64,000 nt of DNA from Neisseria montereyensis (GCF_024834045.1 NZ_JANUXW010000003.1:124001-188000); one strand, 5' to 3'; shown: positions 43,919 through 55,639, counted from the stretch's first letter. The notes: a model not told the origin generated them from the sequence alone. Numbers and translations are program-made.

Positions 43919-45067
43919 TCACAATCCCATAGCATGCCGGATTAAGCGGTTTTTCATCCACGGCGCGGCATTGACTAGGTTCAGGCCGGTATTGCGGATG
44001 AGCGGTAGTGCAGGCAGTTTTTTTTCGTTGAACAAACGGAATAAACCGTCGCAACCGGTTTGCATGGTGCGTACGGGCGCCAAACGGCTGAGGGTATATT
44101 GGCGCAATAGTTGGTAGGCGCCGATATCGGCGGCATCGCGGCTGAGCTCGGCAAAGGCGGCAACATCGCCGAAACCGAGATTGACACCTTGTCCGGCGAG
44201 CGGATGAATCGTGTGGGCGGCATCCCCCATCAGGATAATGCGTTGTGCCGATGTCGATTCGGGGCGGCGCAGAATCAGGTTAAAGGCGAATGCGGGTGAT
44301 AGCGGTTGCAGGTTGCCCAATACGTTTTTGCTTTTTTGGGTGACTTCCGCCGCCAGCGCTTCAGGCGATAGCGAAGTGAGTTTTTCCGGCGTAAACGTAC
44401 TCCAAACCATAGAAATTTTATGATCGGGCAACGGCAGGCAGGCCAATATTTCGCCGTCTTCAAACCATTGGAAGGCGGTGCCGTTGTGGTCTTTTTCGGT
44501 GTGGAAATTGGCGACTACGCCGTGCTGACCATAAGGCGTTTCGTTGACTTGAATGCCGCTTTGTTTGCGTACCCAAGAGTTGGCACCGTCGGCGCCGATA
44601 ATCAAACGGGCGTTTAGGGTTTCGCCGTTTTCTAGCGTTAGGGAGGCCGTCTGAATATCGGTTTGCAGGGAAACGGCGGCTTCCTGAATCACGGGGATAT
44701 CAAGGGCGCGGATTTGTTGCCATAAGGCGGCAAGCAGCCAACGGTTTTCGGCGATATAGGTGAGAAACGGCGTATTGGTTTCGGCGGCGCTGAATTCAAT
44801 TTGTCCGCCGTTGTCGCCGCGCACGTCCATACGCGATACGCCCTGTATGCGGCTTTCAGACGGCCATGCGTCTAGCGATTGTAATAAGGCGCGGTTGGCC
44901 GGGCTGATGGCATAAATACGGGCATCCCAACCTTGATTGAGAAAGTCGGGGTCGGTTTGGGGCGGGCGTATTTCTATCAGAGCCACATCGCGGCCTTGTT
45001 TTTTCAGGGCAACGGCGGCAGCCGCGCCGACCAATCCGCCGCCGATAATCAGGATTTCATGTGTCAT
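43919..45067 (-). CDS. UbiH/VisC-family FAD-dependent ubiquinone-pathway hydroxylase
   Basis: A 382-aa flavoprotein monooxygenase. The start at 45067 (MTHEILIIGGGLVG) puts the FAD-binding GGGLVGAAAA at the N-terminus; the DG motif is ARLIIGADGANSWVR, and ILMGDAAHTIHPLAGQGVNLGFGD is the second FAD block. These mark the UbiH/UbiF/VisC/Coq6 group of ring hydroxylases in ubiquinone synthesis. Which ring carbon it hydroxylates cannot be read. A DUS lies in the gene near 44645. Confidence 0.9.
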   Translation of the reverse strand: MTHEILIIGGGLVGAAAAVALKKQGRDVALIEIRPPQTDPDFLNQGWDARIYAISPANRALLQSLDAWPSESRIQGVSRMDVRGDNGGQIEFSAAETNTPFLTYIAENRWLLAALWQQIRALDIPVIQEAAVSLQTDIQTASLTLENGETLNARLIIGADGANSWVRKQSGIQVNETPYGQHGVVANFHTEKDHNGTAFQWFEDGEILACLPLPDHKISMVWSTFTPEKLTSLSPEALAAEVTQKSKNVLGNLQPLSPAFAFNLILRRPESTSAQRIILMGDAAHTIHPLAGQGVNLGFGDVAAFAELSRDAADIGAYQLLRQYTLSRLAPVRTMQTGCDGLFRLFNEKKLPALPLIRNTGLNLVNAAPWMKNRLIRHAMGL

Positions 45068-45172
45068 ATAAGGTATTCCCGTGGGTTCGCTTCGGATTAT
45101 AACGCAAACGGTTGCCTGCGATGGCAAATGCTTATGTATAAACCGTATTCAGACAGCCTTAACCGCTTTGTT

Positions 45173-46015
45173 TTATTCGCGATAATCCAAAACAAAACGT
45201 GCCTGATCGTCTTGGGCGAGAAGTTTGGTTAATGCGGGTAGGGTGTCTTGCAATTGTTGCGCCAGTATATAAGGCGGATTCAATATAAACATGCCGCTGC
45301 CGTGCATGCCGAAGCCGTCTGAACGGGGGGCGTGTACATGTAGTTCGGTGTGCAGATAATGTTCGGGCGATAGTTTTTTTAGTTGTTCGGGCAGTTTCCG
45401 GCTTTCTTCGCGGCTTAGGCACGGATACCACAACAGATAACAGCCTGAAGCAAAGCGTTTTTGGGCGGCTTTTAGGGTGTTGATGACTCTGGCGTAGTCT
45501 TGTTTTTCTTCATAAGGCGGGTCGATTAACACCACGGCGCGGCGGGTCGGCGGCGGCAATAGTGCGATTAAACCCTGATAGCCGTCGGATTGGCTAATCA
45601 GCCCGCGCTTACCTAAACGGGCTTCCTGCATATTGTGTTGTAAATGTTGGTAGTCGGTCGGGTGTAGTTCGAATAGGCGCAGTTTGTCGCTAGGGCGGGT
45701 CATGGCTTGCGCCAACCACGGTGAACCGCAATAAAGATTTGATTGCGGCAATATGCTTTTCAGACGGCCTTTGAAACTATTGAGCGGTTCCGGCAGGGAT
45801 TCGGCCTGTATCAGTAGTGAAAACCCGCGTTTGTATTCACCGACTTTTTGCGCTTCGCCGCCGCTTAAATCGTATAAACCGGCGCCGCTATGGGTGTCGA
45901 TATACCAATAAGGTTTGTCTTTGCGGTTGAAATAATCGAGGGTGAGGTAAAGTACAAAGTGTTTGAGCATATCGGCATGGTTGCCGGCATGAAAGGCGTG
46001 GCGGTAGCTGAGCAT
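45173..46015 (-). CDS. rlmJ: 23S rRNA (adenine2030-N6)-methyltransferase
   Basis: A 280-aa methyltransferase that modifies A2030 of 23S rRNA. It starts MLSYRHAFHAGNHADMLKH in pattern, the hallmark of RlmJ, and carries the catalytic VVLIDPPYEEK motif. The start at 46015 lies directly after a DUS (about 46021-46032) with no clear ribosome binding site; upstream in-frame sequence does not look like the family. Divergent from rluE, another 23S rRNA modification gene. Confidence 0.93.
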   Translation of the reverse strand: MLSYRHAFHAGNHADMLKHFVLYLTLDYFNRKDKPYWYIDTHSGAGLYDLSGGEAQKVGEYKRGFSLLIQAESLPEPLNSFKGRLKSILPQSNLYCGSPWLAQAMTRPSDKLRLFELHPTDYQHLQHNMQEARLGKRGLISQSDGYQGLIALLPPPTRRAVVLIDPPYEEKQDYARVINTLKAAQKRFASGCYLLWYPCLSREESRKLPEQLKKLSPEHYLHTELHVHAPRSDGFGMHGSGMFILNPPYILAQQLQDTLPALTKLLAQDDQARFVLDYRE

Positions 46016-46176
46016 AAATAAAGGCCGTCTGAAACGATAAAAACCGTTTATTTTAAGCCAAGAGCGGTTGCGGCGGTAGAGGGCATGGCGGCAATAAGCT
46101 TTCAGACGGCCTATATGGTGTGAAAACCATACCGTGTTCCGTATAATGTTTCGGTTTCCGATAGAAGATAAAACCG

Positions 46177-46737
46177 ATGAGCCATTTGATTGTATTGAAT
46201 AAGCCGGACGGTGTGATATGCCAGTTTTCACCGCATGAGAAATACGAAAGTTTAAAAGATTATATTGATGTTGCGGATTTTTATCCGGCCGGCCGCTTGG
46301 ATACCGATAGCGAGGGTTTGCTGCTGCTGACCGACGACGGCCGTTTACAGGCAAGGATTGCGCATCCGAAGCACGGCAAGAAAAAAACCTATTGGGCGCA
46401 GGTGGAGGGGGTGGCGGACGAAGCGAAACTTAATCTGCTGCGTTCCCGTATGGACTTGGGCGATTTTGTGACTCAAGCGGCTAAGGTGAGGGTTTTAGAT
46501 GCTGCCGAAACGGATCGCTTATGGCCGCGGCGCACGCCTATCCGAGTGCGCAAAACCGTGCCTGATTTTTGGGTGGAAATCATGATTAGCGAGGGGAAAA
46601 ACCGCCAAGTACGCAGAATGACGGCTAAAGCCGGCTATCCCTGTTTGCGTTTGGTGCGGGTAGCGGTAGGCCGTCTGAATATTTTTGATTTGGGGCTGGC
46701 ATCGGGCGAATGGCGGTTTTCAGATGATTTGCCTTGA
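46177..46737 (+). CDS. rluE: 23S rRNA pseudouridine synthase RluE-like
   Basis: A 186-aa RsuA-family enzyme lacking an S4 domain, the size of RluE. The catalytic block AGRLDTDSEGLLLLTDDG (near residues 38-55) has the key Asp; EGKNRQVRRMTAKAGYPCLRLVR is the conserved C-terminal block. RluE makes pseudouridine 2457 of 23S rRNA in E. coli. Confidence 0.9.
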   Translation: MSHLIVLNKPDGVICQFSPHEKYESLKDYIDVADFYPAGRLDTDSEGLLLLTDDGRLQARIAHPKHGKKKTYWAQVEGVADEAKLNLLRSRMDLGDFVTQAAKVRVLDAAETDRLWPRRTPIRVRKTVPDFWVEIMISEGKNRQVRRMTAKAGYPCLRLVRVAVGRLNIFDLGLASGEWRFSDDLP

Positions 46738-46765
46738 TAACCGGATTTTTAACCATAAAAACGGT

Positions 46766-47392
46766 CTAGCCGAATAGGGCAAAGGTTTGTTTGAATAAGC
46801 CGAATGCCAGATAAAACATCATCACTGCAATAGCAGTATCCAATATCTGCCAAACGCGCTCACGCTGAAACAGCGGCAACAACAGGCGCGCTCCGTAGCC
46901 GAGACTGAAAAACCATACGCCGGAAGCCAGCAATGCGCCGATAAGAAACAGAAATTTATCGTGTTGATTTAAATGATTCGCATAACTGCCGATAAGCACG
47001 ACGGTATCGATATAAACATGAGGGTTGAGCAGGGTGATGGCTAAGGTAGCGGCTATGCTTTTTATGATAGATGAGGGTTGGCTCTGCCCCGCCTGAATCG
47101 ACATATGCCCGCCGCCCTGCCATGCCCGCTTTAGGTTCATGAGGCCGTAAACCAACAGAAAAATGCCGCCGGCCAAGGCCAATAAAGCGGATATTTTAGG
47201 GCTATCGGAAAGTAGGGCGGAAACGCCGAATACGCCGCAACTAATCAGCAAGACATCGCACAACCAGCAAGTCAACACAATGGCGCCGATATGTTGTTTT
47301 AGCAAACCTTTTTTCAAGACAAACGCATTCTGCGCGCCGATGGCAATAATCAGGCCGCTGGAAATCATCAGTCCGTTGAAAAAAGGGTTCAT
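46766..47392 (-). CDS. LysE/ArgO-type amino acid exporter
   Basis: A 208-aa membrane protein with about six hydrophobic segments. It starts with GLMISSGLIIAIGAQNAFVLKKGL in pattern and has LNPHVYIDTVVLIGS, both typical of the LysE/ArgO exporters of basic amino acids. Substrate inferred as arginine or lysine. Convergent with rluE. Confidence 0.88.
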   Translation of the reverse strand: MNPFFNGLMISSGLIIAIGAQNAFVLKKGLLKQHIGAIVLTCWLCDVLLISCGVFGVSALLSDSPKISALLALAGGIFLLVYGLMNLKRAWQGGGHMSIQAGQSQPSSIIKSIAATLAITLLNPHVYIDTVVLIGSYANHLNQHDKFLFLIGALLASGVWFFSLGYGARLLLPLFQRERVWQILDTAIAVMMFYLAFGLFKQTFALFG

Positions 47393-47433
47393 ATCAATAC
47401 GCCTTGTCGGTAAATAAAATCGATTATGGTTTG

Positions 47434-47472
47434 AAACGGGTATGCTGTTTTAGTGTTTGTGCATACCCGTTT
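47434..47472. terminator. Hairpin downstream of hemF
   Basis: AAACGGGTATGC and GCATACCCGTTT form a 12-bp stem with a 15-base loop; the T tail is short. A single DUS follows at about 47478-47490. Confidence 0.5.
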
Positions 47473-47501
47473 TAAACGTTTCAGACGGCCTTTAATAAGG
47501 T

Positions 47502-48476
<975 letters not shown>

Positions 48477-48516
48477 TTATTTATCTAATAAAGATTAGTC
48501 TGAATGCTTATTTTAT

Positions 48517-48552
48517 AAAAGGCCGTCTGAAACCTATTTTCAGACGGCCTTT
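48517..48552. terminator. DUS hairpin after pnp
   Basis: AAAAGGCCGTCTGAAA and TTTTCAGACGGCCTTT with a 4-bp loop, 18 bp past the pnp stop. Confidence 0.88.
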
Positions 48553-48570
48553 GTCAATAAAGCCTATCGC

Positions 48571-50706
48571 TTATTCGCTATCGTTTTTTTGCTCTTGGCG
48601 CGGTTCGCGCTCAGGTGCTTCAAGCAATGCTTTGATAGATAAACGCACACGGCCGCGGTCGTCTACTTCCAGCGCTTTCACCTGTACGTTTTGACCGACT
48701 TTCAAATAATCGCTAACGTTTTTCACGCGTTCGTGGGCAATTTGGCTGATGTGTACCAAACCGTCTTTACCCGGAATCACGGAAACGATGGCGCCGACAT
48801 TGTTGTCGAGAATTTTCAAAACCGTACCGTCATACACTTTGCCCACTTCCACTTCGGCAGTGATTTCTTCAATGCGTTTTTTCGCAGCTTCACCGGCTTC
48901 TTGAGTCGTGGCGGCAATGGTTACCGTACCGTCTTCGGCAATATTGATTTCGGTGCCGGTTTCGGCTGTTAGGCCGCGGATGGTTTCGCCGCCTTTACCG
49001 ATAACGTCGCGAATTTTATCTTGTGGGATTTTCACGGTAAACAGGCGCGGTGCGTGGGCGGATAACTCTTGCGGGCCTTCAACGGCTTCTTTCATTTGCG
49101 CCAAGATGTGCATACGCGCTTCTTTGGCTTGTGCCAACGCGATTTGCATGATTTCTTTGGTGATGCCTTGGATTTTAATATCCATTTGCAAAGCGGTGAC
49201 ACCGTCGGCGGTACCGGCCACTTTAAAGTCCATATCGCCTAAGTGGTCTTCGTCACCCAGAATATCGGTTAATACCGCGAATTTGTTGTTTTCCAAAATC
49301 AAACCCATGGCGATACCGGCAACGTGTGCTTTTAACGGCACACCGGCAGAAAGCAGGCTCAAACAGCCGCCACATACGGAAGCCATAGAAGAAGAGCCGT
49401 TGGATTCGGTAATTTCGGAAACCACGCGCATGGTGTAGCTGAATTCTTCGGGCGACGGCAAAACGGCAACCAAAGCGCGTTTGGCCAAACGGCCATGACC
49501 GATTTCGCGACGTTTCGGCGGGCCCATGCGGCCGACTTCGCCGGTAGAATACGGCGGGAAGTTATAGTGCAGCATAAAGCGGTCGGTATATTCGCCGCTT
49601 AGCGCATCGATAATTTGTTCGTCGCGGGCGGTACCCAAAGTGGCAACGGCCAGAGCTTGGGTTTCACCGCGGGTAAACAGGGCGGAGCCGTGAGTGCGCG
49701 GTAAAACGCCGGTTTGGATATTAATCGGGCGTACGGTGCGGGTGTCGCGGCCGTCGATACGGGGTTGGCCGTCTAAAATCTGACCGCGAACCACATCGGC
49801 TTCCAATTGTTTGAAGATGCCTTTGATTTGGTTGGCGGCCAACGTATCGGTTTCTTCGGTAATCAAAGCGTCTTTAACCGCATTCCATGCTTCGTCGAGC
49901 TTGGTAGAACGGGCTTGTTTTTCACGGATTTTAAAGGCTTCGCTGATAAGGTTGCCGGCGATTTCGCGGATTTTTTCCACTAAGGCGGCATCTTTTTCAG
50001 CAGGCTGCCATTCCCATACCGCAGGGTTTACTTCATCGGCAAATTCGTTGATGGCGTTAATCACGGTTTGCATTTGCTCATGGCCGTAAACCACCGCGCC
50101 CAACATCACGTCTTCAGGCAGTTCGCTGGCTTCGGATTCCACCATCAATACGGCTTTTTGCGTACCAGCAACCACTAAATCCATTTTTGATTTGGCCAAT
50201 TGTGCTTTGGTCGGGTTCAATACATAAGCATCGTTAACAAAACCGACGCGGGCGGCACCGATAGGGCCGTTGAACGGTACGCCGGTCAATACCAATGCGG
50301 CGGAAGCGCCAATCATCGCAGGGATATCGGAATCAATTTCAGGGTCGATAGAAACCACCATCGCCACGATTTGAATGTCGTGGTAGAAACCTTCGGGGAA
50401 TAACGGACGGATAGGGCGGTCGATTAAGCGGCTGGTGAGAATTTCTTTTTCGCTTTGTTTGCCTTCGCGTTTGAAAAAGCCGCCGGGGATTTTACCGGCA
50501 GCATAAGTGCGCTCGAGATAATCAACGGTGAGCGGGAAGAAGTCTTGGCCTTCTTTCACATCTTTATTGGCGGTGATGGCAACCAGAACCACGGTGTCGC
50601 CCATAGAAACTTTAACGGCGGCATCGGCCTGACGGGCAATTTCACCGGTTTCCAAGGTAACGGTGTGTTGGCCGTATTGGAAAGATTTAACATGCTTGTT
50701 GAACAT
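48571..50706 (-). CDS. pnp: Polynucleotide phosphorylase
   Basis: A 711-aa phosphorolytic exoribonuclease of mRNA decay. Two RNase PH-like cores come first, with [22 protein letters not shown] and the second-core [36 protein letters not shown] domain ([20 protein letters not shown], about residues 560-580) and an S1 domain follow near the end. The start at 50706 follows AAAGGAAC; the frame upstream adds an unrelated 17 residues. rpsO, its common neighbour elsewhere, is not adjacent here. Confidence 0.97.
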   Translation of the reverse strand: MFNKHVKSFQYGQHTVTLETGEIARQADAAVKVSMGDTVVLVAITANKDVKEGQDFFPLTVDYLERTYAAGKIPGGFFKREGKQSEKEILTSRLIDRPIRPLFPEGFYHDIQIVAMVVSIDPEIDSDIPAMIGASAALVLTGVPFNGPIGAARVGFVNDAYVLNPTKAQLAKSKMDLVVAGTQKAVLMVESEASELPEDVMLGAVVYGHEQMQTVINAINEFADEVNPAVWEWQPAEKDAALVEKIREIAGNLISEAFKIREKQARSTKLDEAWNAVKDALITEETDTLAANQIKGIFKQLEADVVRGQILDGQPRIDGRDTRTVRPINIQTGVLPRTHGSALFTRGETQALAVATLGTARDEQIIDALSGEYTDRFMLHYNFPPYSTGEVGRMGPPKRREIGHGRLAKRALVAVLPSPEEFSYTMRVVSEITESNGSSSMASVCGGCLSLLSAGVPLKAHVAGIAMGLILENNKFAVLTDILGDEDHLGDMDFKVAGTADGVTALQMDIKIQGITKEIMQIALAQAKEARMHILAQMKEAVEGPQELSAHAPRLFTVKIPQDKIRDVIGKGGETIRGLTAETGTEINIAEDGTVTIAATTQEAGEAAKKRIEEITAEVEVGKVYDGTVLKILDNNVGAIVSVIPGKDGLVHISQIAHERVKNVSDYLKVGQNVQVKALEVDDRGRVRLSIKALLEAPEREPRQEQKNDSE

Positions 50707-51147
50707 TTTGTTCCTTTCAGTTGGTGCCGTTGCCGCTAAAACACTAATGATGCACACAAATTAATCAAACTATGTGCATGGTTAGGGTTTCAGGCGGGCA
50801 TCGGCGGGATTTGGGTTTTCAGACGGCCTGTTATCATTGCAGACCGCAACTATGGATTATAGCGTTAAAACAGGTTGGAATCCAAATAAGAAAATGCTTT
50901 AAAAATGTTTTTGGCATGAGCGTTCGCCATAATAGCAGACAGCATGATATAGGTATTGGCGAATGGTTTGTAAATATCCTTTTTAAGCATAGGGTTAATT
51001 GTAAAGATTATAGTTAGACAGGCCGTCTGAAAGGTTTTTCAGACGGCCTAAAATATATTGTGCCTAACCAAGCAGTATTTGACCGTGTCGGGCGAAAAAA
51101 CGTACACTTAAATTCATCCGGATACTCATTAATTTCAGGAAAAAGAA
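50707..51147. other. Divergent pnp/dld promoter region
   Basis: A 441-bp gap between the starts of pnp (minus) and dld (plus). It holds one single DUS (about 50817-50829) and an inverted DUS pair at 51020-51049. No coding signal was seen. The DUS pair lies between two starts, so it is more likely kept for uptake than for termination. Confidence 0.6.
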
Positions 51148-52836
51148 ATGACTACCACGCAGCTGATTCAAAAATTTACCGATATTGTCGGTGCGCCTTA
51201 TGTGATAACCGATCCGAGTAAAACCGAACCCTATCGGCAGGGCTACCGCTTCGGCGAAGGCAAAGCGTTGGCCGTTGTGCGGCCGGGAACCATACTTGAA
51301 CAATGGAAAATTTTACAGGCCTGCGTAGAGGCCGATGTGATTGTGATTACACAAGCGGCCAATACCGGGCTGACCGGCGGCTCGACGCCCGACGGCAACG
51401 ATTACGACCGCGATATTGTGATTGTGAACACCATGCGCATGAATATCGTGCAGCCGATTAACAATAACGAACAAGTCGTCTGCCTACCCGGTTCGACCTT
51501 GAACCAGCTCGAAGTTTTATTAAAACCGTTGGGCAGGGAGCCGCATTCCGTGTTGGGCTCTTCGTGTATCGGCGCATCGGTATTGGGTGGTGTGTGCAAC
51601 AATTCCGGCGGCGCATTGGTACAGCGCGGGCCGGCCTATACGGAAATGGCCTTATTTGCCCAAATCAACGAGCAAGGCGAGTTGGAACTGGTGAACCATT
51701 TGGGGATTGATTTGGGTGATACGCCTGAAGAAATATTAACCAATCTGCAAGGCCATCATTATCAGAGAAAAGATATTACGGTTGATGCGGGCAAAGGGCA
51801 CGACCATACCTATTGCCAACACGTCCGCCAAGTTGACGAACCCAGTGCCGCCCGTTTTAATGCCGACCCTTCCCGCCATTATGAAGCATCAGGTTCCGCC
51901 GGCAAGCTGATGGTTTTTGCCGTACGCATGGATACTTTCCCGCTCGAAGAAAATACCGCCGTTTTCTATATCGGCACCAACGACACGGCGGAATTAAACG
52001 GCATCCGCCGCCATATTTTAACCAAATTTGAAAACCTGCCGATTTTGGGCGAATACCTACATCGCGGCGCGTTTGATGTGGCGGCCAAGTATGGCAAAGA
52101 TACGTTTTGGATTATTAAAAAATTCGGTACGCATCGTCTGCCCGCTTTATTTGACTTTAAAGCTAAGGTGGAACGCTTCAGTAAAAAAGTAACTTTCCTG
52201 CCCAAGCATTTTACCGATAAAGCTTTGCAATTTATTGCCGGCTGTCTGCCTGAGCATTTACCCGCTTCTTTATACGATTTCCGCGACCGCTACGAACACC
52301 ATTTGATTCTGAAGATGGGCGGTGCGGGCGTGGAAGAGGCGCGTGCCTTCTTAAAAGATTATTTTAGCGACAAAACGGGCAGTTATTTTGAATGTAATCC
52401 CGAAGAGGCTCAGGCAGCTTTATTGCATCGTTTTGCCGTCGGCGGCGCATCGGTTCGCTATCGTGCCGTGCATACTCAGGATGTGGAAGATATTGTTGCC
52501 CTTGATGTGGCGTTGCGCCGTAACGATCATGATTGGTTTGAAAAACTGCCGTCTGAAATCGACGACCAAATCAGCAAGAAAGTGTATTGCGGCCATTTCT
52601 TATGCTATGTTTTCCATCACGATTATCTGGTGAAAAAAGGCCGCGATTGTGTGGCACTGGAACATGAAATGCTGGAATTGTTGGAAAAACGCGGTGCGCA
52701 ATATCCTGCCGAGCATAATGTCGGCCATTTGTATGAAGCCAAGCCTGCGCTGAAATCGTTTTATCGAAAATTGGATCCGACCAACAGCTTTAATCCGGGT
52801 ATCGGCAAAACCTCTAAGAAAAAATATTGGGCTTAA
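51148..52836 (+). CDS. dld: Quinone-dependent D-lactate dehydrogenase
   Basis: A 562-aa peripheral membrane flavoenzyme that oxidises D-lactate to pyruvate and feeds electrons to quinones. The FAD-binding segments VITQAANTGLTGGSTPDG and HSVLGSSCIGASVLGGVCNNSGG are clear, and the C-terminal part (HNVGHLYEAKPALKSFYRKLDPTNSFNPGIGKT) matches the E. coli Dld type. Start preceded by CAGGAAAAAGA. Ends at a DUS hairpin shared with convergent clpA. Confidence 0.95.
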   Translation: MTTTQLIQKFTDIVGAPYVITDPSKTEPYRQGYRFGEGKALAVVRPGTILEQWKILQACVEADVIVITQAANTGLTGGSTPDGNDYDRDIVIVNTMRMNIVQPINNNEQVVCLPGSTLNQLEVLLKPLGREPHSVLGSSCIGASVLGGVCNNSGGALVQRGPAYTEMALFAQINEQGELELVNHLGIDLGDTPEEILTNLQGHHYQRKDITVDAGKGHDHTYCQHVRQVDEPSAARFNADPSRHYEASGSAGKLMVFAVRMDTFPLEENTAVFYIGTNDTAELNGIRRHILTKFENLPILGEYLHRGAFDVAAKYGKDTFWIIKKFGTHRLPALFDFKAKVERFSKKVTFLPKHFTDKALQFIAGCLPEHLPASLYDFRDRYEHHLILKMGGAGVEEARAFLKDYFSDKTGSYFECNPEEAQAALLHRFAVGGASVRYRAVHTQDVEDIVALDVALRRNDHDWFEKLPSEIDDQISKKVYCGHFLCYVFHHDYLVKKGRDCVALEHEMLELLEKRGAQYPAEHNVGHLYEAKPALKSFYRKLDPTNSFNPGIGKTSKKKYWA

Positions 52837-52862
52837 ATCAATCCGCCAACCCATATTATATT

Positions 52863-52897
52863 AAAGGCCGTCTGAATAAATATTTCAGACGGCCTTT
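52863..52897. terminator. DUS hairpin between dld and clpA
   Basis: AAAGGCCGTCTGAA and TTCAGACGGCCTTT with T or A flanks on both sides, between convergent genes. Confidence 0.88.
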
Positions 52898-52919
52898 TTA
52901 GCTGGTTGATATTGCTTAA

Positions 52920-55208
52920 TTATACAACCGTATCTAATGCTTTATCGGAAGTGTTTTTCTTAAACTTCAAAACAGCTTTATCGTTGGCTTCATCCCAATC
53001 TATCCGCACAAAACCGCCGTCGGCCAGTTTGCCGAAGAGTAGTTCGTCTGCCAATGCCTTGCGGATTTTGTCTTGAATCAGGCGCGACATCGGGCGGGCG
53101 CCCATTTGCGGATCGAAGCCTTTTTTCGCCAGATATTTCCGTAAAGCCGGTGAGAATTCGGCTTCCACTTTTTTATCAAGCAGTTGTTGTTCCAGTTGCA
53201 ACAGGAATTTATCAACCACTTTGGCAATCACGGCTTCGTTGAGCGGTGAGAAGGCAATCACGGCATCCAAACGGTTGCGGAATTCGGGTGAGAATTGTTT
53301 GTTGATGGCTTCCATTTCATCACCGCGCTCGCGTTTGCCGGCAAAGCCGATGGTCGGCTTGCTTAAGCTTTCCGCGCCGGCATTGGTGGTCATAATAATA
53401 ATGACATTGCGGAAATCGGCACTCTTGCCGTTATTGTCGGTTAGTTTGCCGTAGTCCATCACTTGTAGCAACACATTGAAAATATCGGGATGGGCTTTTT
53501 CGATTTCGTCGAGCAATAAAACGCAGAAAGGCTGTTTGTTTACCGCTTCGGTTAGCAATCCGCCTTGTTCAAAGCCGACATAGCCCGGCGGCGCACCAAT
53601 CAGCCGCGATACGGCATGGCGTTCCATATATTCGGACATATCAAAACGTTGCAGCGGAATGCCTAACGAAAACGCCAGTTGCTTGGCCACCTCGGTTTTC
53701 CCTACGCCGGTCGGGCCGGAAAACAAGAAGCTGCCGATGGGTTTATTGGGCTGTCCCAAACCGGAACGCGCCATTTTAACGGCGGCCACTAAAGCATCAA
53801 TGGCATCATCCTGACCGAATACCATGTTTTTCAAATCACGCCCTAAATACTGCAGCACTTGTTTGTCGTCGTGGGAAACGGTTTTTTCGGGAATGCGAGC
53901 CACTTTGGCAATCACGGCTTCAATTTGGGCTTTACCGATAACCTTTTTCTGTTTTGATTTCGGCAAAATACGTTGTGCCGCACCGGCTTCATCCATCACG
54001 TCGATGGCTTTATCGGGTAGGAAACGTTCGTTAATATAGCGTGCGGAAAGTTCGACCGCAGCCTCTAAAGCACCGGCGGTATAGCGCACGTTATGGAAGC
54101 TTTCAAACATCGGTTTTAGGCCGCGTAAAATCTGTACGGTTTCGCTGATACTGGGTTCGACGATGTCGATTTTTTGAAAACGGCGGCTTAATGCGTGGTC
54201 TTTATCGAAAATCGTACGGTATTCGTCGTAAGTGGTCGCACCGATGCAGCGCAGTTGGCCTTTGGCCAATGCGGGTTTGAGCAGGTTGGAAGCGTCCATT
54301 GTGCCGCCGGAAGTGCTGCCCGCACCGATAATGGTATGGATTTCATCCACAAACAAAATAGCGTGCGGGATTTTGGCCAATTGTTTTAAAACGGCTTTCA
54401 CGCGTGCTTCAAAGTCGCCGCGGTATTTGGTTCCGGCCAATAGTGCGCCCATATCCAATGAGAAAACAACGGCATTTTTTAAGTTTTCGGGCACCGTACC
54501 TTTTACGATTGCATGAGCCAATCCTTCCGCCAGCGCCGTTTTTCCGACACCGGCCTCACCAACCAATATCGGGTTGTTTTTACGGCGGCGGCATAAAACT
54601 TGAACCAAACGCTCCATCTCATGCTTGCGGCCGATAAGGGGGTCGATACGACCCGCAGCAGCTTCAGCATTCAGATTCACGGTATAAGAAGACAATGCAT
54701 CTTTTTTATTAGGGCCTTTTTCTTCTTTTTCCTCTTCCTGTCCGTCGGAATCCTCGGATGAGTCTTCGGAAGCGCCTTTACCGTGCGCCAGCGTGCGGAG
54801 AATGTCGTAGCGCGTTACCGATTGCAGTTGCAGAAAATAAACGGCGGGGCTGTCGGTTTCGCTCATTAGTGCCACTAAAACATCAGTCGGCTTCACTTCG
54901 CGCTTGTCGGCAGATTGGGCGTGCACCATGGCACGCTGCAATACGCGTTGGAAGCCTAGAGTAGGTTGTGTTTCGGTTTTATCAAGTAAATGTGTGGGTA
55001 GAATCGGGGTGTTGTCGACAATACTGCTGATAAGTTGTTCCGAGAGCACTTTGCAGTCTACATGGCATTCCTGCAGGGTTTCCCGTACTTCGTCGCTTTG
55101 TTCGATTAACACCAGCAATAAGTGCTCCAAGCTGATTAACTCATGCCGTTGCTTGCGTGCGTCGGCATAGAGAATTTGTAAAATTTGCTCAAGCTCTTCT
55201 GAAATCAT
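52920..55208 (-). CDS. clpA: ATP-dependent Clp protease ATPase subunit ClpA
   Basis: A 762-aa AAA+ unfoldase that feeds substrates to ClpP. The N domain (1-140) is followed by an acidic linker (EDSSEDSDGQEEEKEEKG), then two AAA modules with Walker A GEAGVGKTAL and GPTGVGKTEV. The start directly follows the clpS stop (TAA then ATG), and the GAGGAGG site for clpA lies inside the end of clpS, so the two are translationally coupled. The very acidic linker is somewhat longer than in E. coli. Confidence 0.96.
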   Translation of the reverse strand: MISEELEQILQILYADARKQRHELISLEHLLLVLIEQSDEVRETLQECHVDCKVLSEQLISSIVDNTPILPTHLLDKTETQPTLGFQRVLQRAMVHAQSADKREVKPTDVLVALMSETDSPAVYFLQLQSVTRYDILRTLAHGKGASEDSSEDSDGQEEEKEEKGPNKKDALSSYTVNLNAEAAAGRIDPLIGRKHEMERLVQVLCRRRKNNPILVGEAGVGKTALAEGLAHAIVKGTVPENLKNAVVFSLDMGALLAGTKYRGDFEARVKAVLKQLAKIPHAILFVDEIHTIIGAGSTSGGTMDASNLLKPALAKGQLRCIGATTYDEYRTIFDKDHALSRRFQKIDIVEPSISETVQILRGLKPMFESFHNVRYTAGALEAAVELSARYINERFLPDKAIDVMDEAGAAQRILPKSKQKKVIGKAQIEAVIAKVARIPEKTVSHDDKQVLQYLGRDLKNMVFGQDDAIDALVAAVKMARSGLGQPNKPIGSFLFSGPTGVGKTEVAKQLAFSLGIPLQRFDMSEYMERHAVSRLIGAPPGYVGFEQGGLLTEAVNKQPFCVLLLDEIEKAHPDIFNVLLQVMDYGKLTDNNGKSADFRNVIIIMTTNAGAESLSKPTIGFAGKRERGDEMEAINKQFSPEFRNRLDAVIAFSPLNEAVIAKVVDKFLLQLEQQLLDKKVEAEFSPALRKYLAKKGFDPQMGARPMSRLIQDKIRKALADELLFGKLADGGFVRIDWDEANDKAVLKFKKNTSDKALDTVV

Positions 55209-55523
55209 TTATACCTCCTCAACAACACATTGTAGCGGTTGTTCCTCCTGTCTGGCGAGCCGCATAACTTGTTGTTGTTTTGTTTCGGCTATATCGCGGC
55301 TGTAAACGCCGCAAAGCCCTTTACCTTCGTGATGCACCAACAGCATCACGGCGATTGCCCGCTCTTCGGGCAGCATGAAGATTTCCGTTAATACCTTAAC
55401 AACAAAATCCATGGTTGTGTAATCGTCGTTCAAAAGAAAGACGCCATATTTCTTAGGTGGGGCTGTTTTGTTCCGGTTTAAAGTGTCGGTATCGGTATCA
55501 TATTGGGTATTATTTTTGGTCAT
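55209..55523 (-). CDS. clpS: ClpA adaptor protein ClpS
   Basis: A 104-aa adaptor that delivers N-degron substrates to ClpAP. Conserved KYGVFLLNDDYTTMDFVVKVL and the VMLLVHHEGKGLCGVYSRDIAETK block are present. Its last codons include the clpA ribosome binding site. It is divergent from the cold-shock gene. Confidence 0.96.
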   Translation of the reverse strand: MTKNNTQYDTDTDTLNRNKTAPPKKYGVFLLNDDYTTMDFVVKVLTEIFMLPEERAIAVMLLVHHEGKGLCGVYSRDIAETKQQQVMRLARQEEQPLQCVVEEV

Positions 55524-55610
55524 ATTAAGTCTTCGCTGGAATTTCGGATATGGCTTATGTTGTTTTTTGCATTATTTTAATAAATTTTGTTTTTTTTCCC
55601 AAACACTACT

Positions 55611-55639
55611 TGACTATACACCTTAACATAGGTAAAAAG
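55611..55639 (+). promoter_or_regulatory. Candidate promoter of the cold-shock gene
   Basis: TTGACT (55611-55616), a 17-bp spacer and TAAAAA (55634-55639). It would give a leader of about 120 nt, as is usual for cold-shock mRNAs that sense temperature through their 5' end. Confidence 0.4.
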